Origin: SIG565 sp045601525
GTDB lineage: Bacteria; Bacillota; Clostridia; Oscillospirales; Acutalibacteraceae
DNA length: 10,565 bases
Direction of reading: 5' to 3'
NCBI GenBank assembly: GCA_045601525.1
Contig: JAZRZR010000082.1
Location: 1 to 10,565, forward strand
Below are positions 4,512 to 10,565 of this stretch, piece by piece. How positions within the stretch are numbered: the first letter of the stretch is position 1; each line of letters opens with the position of its first letter. The notes below the pieces were generated by a model. That model ran no database searches. It saw only the letters and a list, made by a program, of their open reading frames with translations, and had not been told where the DNA came from. The position numbers were made by a program, and so were the translations under genes.

Positions 4512-6449
4512 CTAATTGACTGCCGTTTTCTTGGTAACTGTAACCTTTCCCTTGTTTGCAAGGTCAATTGTAATTACCAAATGCTCGGTATATTCGGGTG
4601 TATTTGCGGTCTTTATCTTGACAATTGCGCTCACCTGCTTATTATAGGAGGAAACGCCTGTAAAGGAAACCTCGGTTTGTGTAGCTGACAAATTTGTAAG
4701 CTCTTGAACCATTTCGCCGTCAATCCAAAGGGAAACTGCAGTGGCAGGCGACTCAATATCAACACTTACATTTGAAGAATATTTTGTTTTACCCGAGCTT
4801 ACGGTTAAATTAACAACCGTTCCCTTACCAACCTGTTTACCCGTTGAATAAACAGGGTCCTGACTTACAACTACATTTGCGGGGGTGTTTACATCGGTAT
4901 TATCCACAAAGGTAACCTCGCCCGCAATAAGACCTGCTTTAGCAAGTTCGTTTTTGGCGGTTTCCAAAGTCATTTTAGTAACATCAGGAAGCGAAACATA
5001 AACAGTTGGTGCGCCCGAGCTTACATAAAGGATAATCTCACTGCCATCTGCAATACTGCTACCTGCGGCAGGATTTGTGCCAACTACGAGACCTGCGGCA
5101 ACCTCTTCATCCGCCTTCTCGACAACCTTTACTACAAAGCCTTGCATTTCCAAGGTCTTTTTAGCATTATTAAGGGTGCTGTTTTTAACCTCAGGCACGC
5201 TCTTGGTTTCGGTGCCCGTGCTTACATAAAGCACGATTGTAGCGCCTTTCTTAAGGTTCTTACCCTCCACCTGAGACTGCTCAAAAATAGTGCCGTAAGG
5301 ATATTCCGAGCTATAATCCCAGTCGAACACAATCTTAAACTGACTGTTAAGAGCGTTATCGCTGTTTATGGCCTCATAGCTCTTACCTACGAAATTCGGA
5401 CACTTAATCTCAGCACCAGTACTGCCGAAGAATTTAGGCATAAAATAGATAAGCAAGGCAATCACTGCAACCACAAAAGCGGCCGCAACACCCGCTAAAA
5501 CGGGTATTACCGAGCCTTTCTTTTGCTCCTCCTCAACAGGTGCGGGTTGCTCAGTTTCACTTATATCGATAAACCTTGTGGGTGAATCATCTACAAAATA
5601 GGTGAAATCAAAGGTGATAGAGGGGTCTTTCTTGAATTTTTCAAGGTCGCAAAGCATTTCGGCGGAGGACTTATACCTATTTACCGTATTTTTTTGCATT
5701 GCACGCATTGTAATTTGTTCAACGCCCTGAGGAATTGAGCCGTTAAGCTCGGTTGGAAGCTTTGGCTCACGCTGAAGCTGCATAATCGCAACCGAAACAG
5801 CATTTTCGGCTTGGAAGGGTAACTGACCTGTGAGCATTTCATAAAGCATTACGCCAAGCGAATATATATCGGTTTTTTCATCGGTAGGCTCGCCCCTTGC
5901 CTGCTCAGGACTGATATAATGCACCGAGCCTATTGCCTTATCGGTAATTGTCTTTTGGTCACTCCTTGCGAAACGAGCGATACCAAAGTCGGTAACCTTA
6001 ATAGTACCATCGGGCAAAACCATCATATTTTGAGGCTTAACATCACGGTGAACAATACCTCTATCATGAGCATGTTGAAGTCCTCTCAAAATTTGTATGC
6101 TGAAATTCACAGCATCCTTCCAAGAAAGGCTACCTTGTCTTTCAATATACTCTTTAAGGGTGATACCCTCAATATGTTCCATTACTATATACTGAATTAA
6201 ATCGCCAAAACTAACATCGTAAATTTTAACAATATTGGGGTGTGACAAAAGCGAAATAGCCTTCGATTCGTTTTTGAAGCGACGCAAAAAATCTTCGTTG
6301 GTGGCAAACTCTTCACGCAAAATTTTAATTGCAACAATACGGTCCTCTACATTATCATAAGCCTTGTAAACAACCGCCATACCGCCAATGCCGAGTATTT
6401 CTTTTATTTCATAGCGTCCGTCTAATCTTTTACCTAAAAATTTATCCAT
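4512..6449 (-). CDS. prkC: PASTA-domain serine/threonine kinase PrkC
   Basis: 645 residues, a membrane receptor kinase that senses peptidoglycan fragments or lipid II and phosphorylates cell-wall, translation and division proteins. In B. subtilis it also triggers germination. The kinase domain (about 10-275) has a glycine loop GIGGMAVVY (19-28), Lys42 in VAIK, HRDVKPQN with catalytic Asp136, DFG at 154-156, and SPEQARGE after the activation loop. A single membrane helix lies at about 314-336. Outside are three PASTA repeats (about 346-411, 415-478, 484-553), then a roughly 90-residue beta-rich Ig-like domain (555-645). ATG 6449 is chosen because GGATAGGTG lies at good distance from it. An in-frame GTG at 6458 would overlap that site. 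The gene lies 30 bases after prpC, its expected phosphatase partner. Confidence 0.95.
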   Translation of the reverse strand: MDKFLGKRLDGRYEIKEILGIGGMAVVYKAYDNVEDRIVAIKILREEFATNEDFLRRFKNESKAISLLSHPNIVKIYDVSFGDLIQYIVMEHIEGITLKEYIERQGSLSWKDAVNFSIQILRGLQHAHDRGIVHRDVKPQNMMVLPDGTIKVTDFGIARFARSDQKTITDKAIGSVHYISPEQARGEPTDEKTDIYSLGVMLYEMLTGQLPFQAENAVSVAIMQLQREPKLPTELNGSIPQGVEQITMRAMQKNTVNRYKSSAEMLCDLEKFKKDPSITFDFTYFVDDSPTRFIDISETEQPAPVEEEQKKGSVIPVLAGVAAAFVVAVIALLIYFMPKFFGSTGAEIKCPNFVGKSYEAINSDNALNSQFKIVFDWDYSSEYPYGTIFEQSQVEGKNLKKGATIVLYVSTGTETKSVPEVKNSTLNNAKKTLEMQGFVVKVVEKADEEVAAGLVVGTNPAAGSSIADGSEIILYVSSGAPTVYVSLPDVTKMTLETAKNELAKAGLIAGEVTFVDNTDVNTPANVVVSQDPVYSTGKQVGKGTVVNLTVSSGKTKYSSNVSVDIESPATAVSLWIDGEMVQELTNLSATQTEVSFTGVSSYNKQVSAIVKIKTANTPEYTEHLVITIDLANKGKVTVTKKTAVN

Positions 6450-6479
6450 ATATAACACCTATCCGTTTCTTTTTGTACC

Positions 6480-7205
6480 TTACAAAACAATGAGTGCCAC
6501 CGTAACATTATCGGCACTGTTATTGTTGTTTGCCGCTTCAATTAACAAACGGGGTACAGCCTCTGATTCGTTGTTAGTTATAATTTTCAAAATCTCGTCG
6601 GTTTTGATAGCGCCTGTTAAACCGTCGGTACAAATCAAAACTGCGCCATTTTTCAAGGAAACCTCATTAAAATCACACTGAACCTCATCAGTGGTGCCCA
6701 CAGCCCTTGTTATCACATTTTTCCTCGGGTGTGAAAGCGCCATTTCAGGTGTGATGCAGCCCTGTTCAATAAGGCTTTGCACAACCGAGTGGTCCCTTGT
6801 GATTTGGGTGAGTGCATTTTTATCGGCAAGATAGGCTCGACTATCGCCCACATGAGCAATATAAACCGTATCCTCCCTTACGAATGCCGCCACCACAGTA
6901 GTTCCCATACCTGAATAGTCAGGATTACTAAGTGCTGTTTCAAAAACTTCCATATTAGCCGACTCTATCGCCGAACGCAACATATTTTCTATTGCCAAAC
7001 TGCCCATAGACTTGCTATATGATTTTTTAACATAATCGGTAATAATTTGAACTGCGAGATTGCTTGCAATATTACCTGCCTTGGCACCGCCCATACCGTC
7101 ACACACCACTACGAGTGCGGTGTCTTCCGAAAGAACGGTATTGAGGAAAGCATCTTGATTGCTATGCCTTGTCATACCGACATGTGTTTCACCGTATAAC
7201 TGCAC
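6480..7205 (-). CDS. prpC: PP2C-family serine/threonine phosphatase PrpC (Stp)
   Basis: 241 residues, a metal-dependent phosphatase that reverses PrkC phosphorylation in the cytoplasm. It carries the PP2C signature set: RHSNQD (13-18), VCDGMGG with Asp36/Gly37 binding the metal pair, GMGTT (99-103), VGDSR (119-123), TRDHSV (136-141), CTDGL with Asp194, and DNVT (232-235). Length and motif spacing are normal for bacterial single-domain PP2C enzymes. The GTG start at 7205 directly follows the rlmN stop (TAAGTG), with AGGAGG lying in the last codons of rlmN, so translation is likely coupled. Confidence 0.95.
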   Translation of the reverse strand: MQLYGETHVGMTRHSNQDAFLNTVLSEDTALVVVCDGMGGAKAGNIASNLAVQIITDYVKKSYSKSMGSLAIENMLRSAIESANMEVFETALSNPDYSGMGTTVVAAFVREDTVYIAHVGDSRAYLADKNALTQITRDHSVVQSLIEQGCITPEMALSHPRKNVITRAVGTTDEVQCDFNEVSLKNGAVLICTDGLTGAIKTDEILKIITNNESEAVPRLLIEAANNNNSADNVTVALIVL

Positions 7206-8240
7206 TTATTTCCCCTCCTTTTGTGTTTTACGACGCAACTGACCGCAAGAAGCATTTATATCGGCGCCCAAAGTACGCCTTACTGTTGCAGTTAGTCCAT
7301 TATCGTTAAGATGTTTTTCGAATTTTTTAATGCTTATATCATCAGGCCTTGTATATCCGCTCTCAGTAACTGTATTTACAGGGATAAGATTCACATGCGC
7401 CATAATGCCTTTAAGTATTTTAAGTAACTGATTTGCGTGTTCTATTTTATCGTTAAATCCGTTTATAAGAGAATACTCAAAAGAAATTCTACGGCCCGTT
7501 ACCGACTGATAATCTTTACAAGCCGAAAGCAGTTCCTTAATATTCCATCTATGATTTATCTTCATAATAGAATTTCTGAGTTCATCATTGGGAGCGTGTA
7601 AAGATATTGAAAGGGTTATCGGCAAATTTAGTTCCACCAATTTTTTTATTCCGCTTACAACACCCGAGGTTGAAAGTGATATGTGGCGAAGACCTATATT
7701 GAGACCCCTTTCATTAGAAACCAACTTCAAAAAACGAACTGAATTATCAAAATTATCAAGTGGCTCTCCCATACCCATCATAACTACATTGGATATGCGA
7801 ACTCCATTATCCTTGCCTGCATAAAGCACCTGAGCGAGCATTTCGGAAGCTGTAAGATTACGGGAAAGTCCCTCAAGGCCCGAGGCGCAAAAACTACAAC
7901 CCATACGGCAACCAACCTGCGTCGATATACAAACGGTATAGCCGTGTTTATATTTCATAAAAACTGACTCTACATACTCTCCGTCGTGTAGCCTATACAA
8001 ATATTTAACCGTGCCATCAAGTTTGGAAACCAAGCGTTTTTCAGGAGTAACCGTAGCGATATAACAATCTTCTTTAAGTTGCTCTCGGAGTGCTTTTGGG
8101 ATGTTGGTCATTTGGTCAAAATCGGTAATGCCCGACTGAAGCCAACTGAAAATTTGCCCCGCTCTATATGTGGGTTGATTATAGGAAGCAAGTAACTCAC
8201 AAAGTTCATCCTCATAATACGAGCATATATCGATTTTCAC
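7206..8240 (-). CDS. rlmN: Dual-specificity 23S rRNA/tRNA adenine-C2 methyltransferase RlmN
   Basis: 344 residues, a radical-SAM enzyme that methylates C2 of A2503 in 23S rRNA and A37 in some tRNAs. The radical-SAM cluster is CRMGCSFC (Cys111, 115, 118). The mechanism-specific cysteines are also present: Cys104 in TVCISTQVGC and Cys332 in ASCGQLR, the methyl-carrying residue. GMGEPLDN (156-163) and SISLHAPNDELR (211-222) are diagnostic of the RlmN/Cfr family, and context favours RlmN over Cfr. The start is set at GTG 8240, which gives the usual short N-terminus and has AGGTGA just before it, overlapping the rsmB stop. A longer reading from 8276 would overlap rsmB by 32 bases and adds an unusual tail. 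Confidence 0.93.
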   Translation of the reverse strand: MKIDICSYYEDELCELLASYNQPTYRAGQIFSWLQSGITDFDQMTNIPKALREQLKEDCYIATVTPEKRLVSKLDGTVKYLYRLHDGEYVESVFMKYKHGYTVCISTQVGCRMGCSFCASGLEGLSRNLTASEMLAQVLYAGKDNGVRISNVVMMGMGEPLDNFDNSVRFLKLVSNERGLNIGLRHISLSTSGVVSGIKKLVELNLPITLSISLHAPNDELRNSIMKINHRWNIKELLSACKDYQSVTGRRISFEYSLINGFNDKIEHANQLLKILKGIMAHVNLIPVNTVTESGYTRPDDISIKKFEKHLNDNGLTATVRRTLGADINASCGQLRRKTQKEGK

Positions 8241-8244
8241 AAAA

Positions 8245-9513
8245 TCACCTACCGAGCAAAGCCGCAAAGAAGCCATCGGTATTATCCTTATGCGGCATAA
8301 ATATATGTTGATAAATTAACTTGAAATCTTTATGCTTTTCTAAAAAACGATTGATATTTTCCTCGTTTTCGCCCTTTCTAAGAGTACAGGTGGAATACAT
8401 TATTCTACCATTTTCAGAAAGATAATTTACCGCATTTTCGAGTATATCAAATTGTGTTTGCTGCAAAGCCTCAAGTTCATCAACTTTTTTGTATTTAATA
8501 TCGGGTTTGCGGCGCATTATACCAAGTCCCGAACAGGGAACATCGCAAAGCACTGCATCAAATTTACCAAGTTCGTCATTATATTTAGTAGCATCAAGCA
8601 GAGCTGTTTTAATATTATTAAGGCCAAGCCGTTCGGCTCCGTTTTGAATAAGGCTTACCCTGTTTTCATAAATATCACAAGAAACAACGCTGCCGCTTTC
8701 CCCTACATACTGAGCCATTGTGAAACTTTTTCCACCAGGTGCGGCGCACATATCAAGCACCCGTTCTCCGCACTTTAAGCCGAACTGCTTAATAGTGTAT
8801 TGCGAACTTAAATCTTGAGCGTGGAAAAGACCTTGCTTGTACAAAATACTTTCCTCACCACCCCAAAAACCATTTATTATAACGGCATCAGTTTTGTCAA
8901 GCGCATCGGCTTTTATGCCGTTTTCATTAAAACTATTAACTAATTCCTCTTTTGTGGTTTTCAGAGTATTTACCCGCAAAGTTACGGGCGGCTGATTTAG
9001 AGAAGCCTCAAGAAGCCAAAGGGTTTCGGAAAGACCATAGTCTTTTATAAAACCCTCTATTATCCACACAGGACAAGAATATCTAATTGACAAACTATAT
9101 AGACTGTTATCGCTCGGTATTTGAACGCCGTTTCTGAGTATACTGCGCAAAACCGCATTTACAAACCCCGAATTATATCTTTCCTTTGACGCCTTTATTT
9201 GCTTAACTGCCTCATTAACAGCCGCACTATCAGGCACATTATCCATATACATAATTTGATAAAGCGCAAGTCTTAAAACCTCGGCGGTAAAGGGGCTTAC
9301 CTTTGAAAACGGCTTGCTCGTCGCCTTATCGAGCACATAATCTAATGTTATTTTTCTATCCAAAACACCATAAAACAGTGCTGTTACGAAAGATTTTTCT
9401 ATTTGAGGCAAAGGTTCGCTTTGCAAAATATTATTAAGGGTTATATTTGAATATGCCAAATCTTTATTAACCTTTAATAATGCTTTAAGCGCTATATCTC
9501 TTGCTTTTGGCAT
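8245..9513 (-). CDS. rsmB: 16S rRNA (cytosine-967-C5) methyltransferase RsmB
   Basis: 422 residues. It transfers a methyl group from SAM to C967 (E. coli numbering) of 16S rRNA. An N-terminal NusB-like RNA-binding domain (about 1-125, ARDIALKALLKV ... NAVLRSILR) precedes a Rossmann methyltransferase domain. SAM motif I is DMCAAPGGKS (254-263), motif IV is DVPCSG with Cys327, and the catalytic cysteine is Cys376 in YSTCTL. The protein ends with the usual GFFAALL. ATG 9513 is preferred because GGAAGG lies eight bases upstream. ATG 9519, two codons earlier, sits too close to that site but cannot be excluded. The ribosome binding site overlaps the fmt stop codon. Confidence 0.93.
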   Translation of the reverse strand: MPKARDIALKALLKVNKDLAYSNITLNNILQSEPLPQIEKSFVTALFYGVLDRKITLDYVLDKATSKPFSKVSPFTAEVLRLALYQIMYMDNVPDSAAVNEAVKQIKASKERYNSGFVNAVLRSILRNGVQIPSDNSLYSLSIRYSCPVWIIEGFIKDYGLSETLWLLEASLNQPPVTLRVNTLKTTKEELVNSFNENGIKADALDKTDAVIINGFWGGEESILYKQGLFHAQDLSSQYTIKQFGLKCGERVLDMCAAPGGKSFTMAQYVGESGSVVSCDIYENRVSLIQNGAERLGLNNIKTALLDATKYNDELGKFDAVLCDVPCSGLGIMRRKPDIKYKKVDELEALQQTQFDILENAVNYLSENGRIMYSTCTLRKGENEENINRFLEKHKDFKLIYQHIFMPHKDNTDGFFAALLGR

Positions 9514-9526
9514 ATCCATTTCCTTC

Positions 9527-10447
9527 CTAAATTAGTGTTTTGGTTTCTATTTTTTTGCCTTGAAGCATAGCTTCGGCCGACATTTTCTTTGAGCCCTCAA
9601 GTTGAACTTCCAAAAGTTTTAAGGCAGTGTTATTACCGCAAGCGATTATAAATTCCTTATCGGCTTTAATAATTTCGCCCGGTTTTCTTTGGGTCTCACC
9701 ACAAACTGACGCCGAAAACACCTTGAGGCGTTTACCATCTAACATAAAATACGCAACAGGCCAAGAATTATAGCCTCTTACCATATTGTTTATAGTTTTA
9801 GCATCCTTGTTAAAATCTATAAGCGCCATTTCCTTTTTTATGATTGGGGCATAGGTGGCCTCATCGTTATTTTGAGGAATTGGTGTGATTTCACCTTTCG
9901 GTAGCTTATCCAAAGTTGACACCAAAAGCTCTGCCGCTACTACGGCTAATCTATCGTATAGCTGTTCGGCTGTTTCATTTTCCCCTATTTTAACCTTGGC
10001 CATTTCGAGTATATCACCTGTGTCCATACCCTCATCCATAAGTTGAGTGGTGACACCTGTTTCGGTTTCACCGCAAACAATGGACCATTGTATCGGTGAA
10101 GCGCCTCTATATTTAGGCAAAAGCGAAGCATGGGCATTTACCGAGCCATATCTTGCAACCTCTAATATTTCCTTGGGTAAAATCTTTCCGTATGCAATCA
10201 CTGCGATTGCATCGGGGTTTATTTCCTTTAAGATTTTAAGGGCCTCACCATCTCTCATTGAGACGGGTTGATATACGGGTATTCCGAGTTCCTCGGCGCA
10301 AACCTTTACGGGTGGCGGCGTTAATATTTGCTTACGACCGACAGGTTTATCGGGTTGGGTAAAAACTGCCTTTATATTATGTTTTTTTGAAAGTGCTATA
10401 AGCGAATTCACCGCTATATCGGGCGTACCCATAAAAACGATATTCAT
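9527..10447 (-). CDS. fmt: Methionyl-tRNA formyltransferase
   Basis: 306 residues, which formylates initiator Met-tRNA using 10-formyl-tetrahydrofolate. The N-terminal opening MNIVFMGTPDIAVNSL is characteristic. The catalytic set is Asn104, His106 and Asp142, within NAHASLLPKYRGASPIQW and MDEGMDTGDIL. SLLPKYRGA is the formyltransferase signature. The C-terminal OB-like tRNA-binding domain (about 205-306) is complete. ATG 10447 has AAAGGAG upstream and overlaps the def stop by one base (TAATG), so translation is coupled to the deformylase gene. Confidence 0.96.
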   Translation of the reverse strand: MNIVFMGTPDIAVNSLIALSKKHNIKAVFTQPDKPVGRKQILTPPPVKVCAEELGIPVYQPVSMRDGEALKILKEINPDAIAVIAYGKILPKEILEVARYGSVNAHASLLPKYRGASPIQWSIVCGETETGVTTQLMDEGMDTGDILEMAKVKIGENETAEQLYDRLAVVAAELLVSTLDKLPKGEITPIPQNNDEATYAPIIKKEMALIDFNKDAKTINNMVRGYNSWPVAYFMLDGKRLKVFSASVCGETQRKPGEIIKADKEFIIACGNNTALKLLEVQLEGSKKMSAEAMLQGKKIETKTLI

Positions 10448-10565
10448 TATACCGTCTCCTTTGCTCTATCCAAAAACAAGATACCATCAAGATGGTCAAT
10501 TTCGTGACACAAGGCACGAGCCTTTAGCCCTTCACCCGTAACCGTAAATGTATTGCCAAATCTAT
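10447..10565 (-). CDS. def: Peptide deformylase, C-terminal end (partial)
   Basis: The last 38 codons are present, and the gene continues beyond the right edge. The zinc-binding and catalytic motif HEIDHLDG is visible, preceded by GEGLKARALC and followed by ILFLDR, all typical of Def near its C-terminus. The enzyme removes the N-formyl group from new proteins, the reverse partner of Fmt, and def-fmt is a standard gene pair. A Cys stands just before the HEIDH where many enzymes have Gln, a variation also found in some clostridial Defs as I recall. Confidence 0.9.
   Translation of the reverse strand, partial: RFGNTFTVTGEGLKARALCHEIDHLDGILFLDRAKETV

Noticed and set aside
1..10565. CRISPR array, insertion sequence or riboswitch
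   Set aside because: No regularly spaced long repeats, no transposase, and no leader resembling a known riboswitch were seen.

Overview
The window looks like chromosomal DNA from a spore-forming, low-GC Clostridia-type Firmicute. The best single indicator is the minus-strand gene order def-fmt-rsmB-rlmN-prpC-prkC-rsgA, the well-known Firmicute translation and cell-wall signalling cluster. It is followed by a SpoVM-like sporulation micropeptide and a SipL-like spore protein. Genus cannot be read from this sequence alone.

Layout. Positions 1-1530 (plus strand) are the end of an integrated element. They hold the 3' end of a cysteine-rich protein gene, a short regulatory stretch, a complete tyrosine integrase, and a repeat-rich end region. 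Positions 1537-1620 (minus) are tRNA-Leu(GAG), whose 3' end faces the element, so this tRNA is the likely insertion site. It has a perfect consensus promoter at 1635-1663. Positions 1688-3223 (minus) encode a DUF3794/SPOCS plus LysM protein resembling SipL. Positions 3304-3581 hold a terminator, a 27-codon spoVM-like gene and a 52-codon gene for a two-helix membrane protein, both easily missed because they are so short. Positions 3644-10565 (minus) hold rsgA, prkC, prpC, rlmN, rsmB, fmt and the 3' end of def. Adjacent genes here overlap or sit within about 30 bases of each other, as in one operon.

How the genes fit together. def and fmt remove and add the formyl group on initiator methionine. 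rsmB and rlmN methylate rRNA, and rsgA is a GTPase in 30S maturation. prpC and prkC are the opposing phosphatase and PASTA kinase that link peptidoglycan sensing to growth and dormancy. The run ends in spoVM, whose product in Bacillus places SpoIVA on the forespore. The next gene encodes a SipL-type protein, which in Clostridioides difficile binds SpoIVA. Two SpoIVA partners therefore lie side by side, with an uncharacterised 52-residue membrane protein translated just before spoVM. The usual rpe and thiN genes are not between rsgA and spoVM.

The most novel candidate is a roughly 75-nt minus-strand RNA at 192-269, just upstream of the integrase. It has a TTGACA/18/TATAAT promoter and a strong intrinsic terminator, and it carries a segment complementary to the integrase ribosome binding site. 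It may be a trans- or cis-acting RNA control on integration. This is inferred from sequence only.
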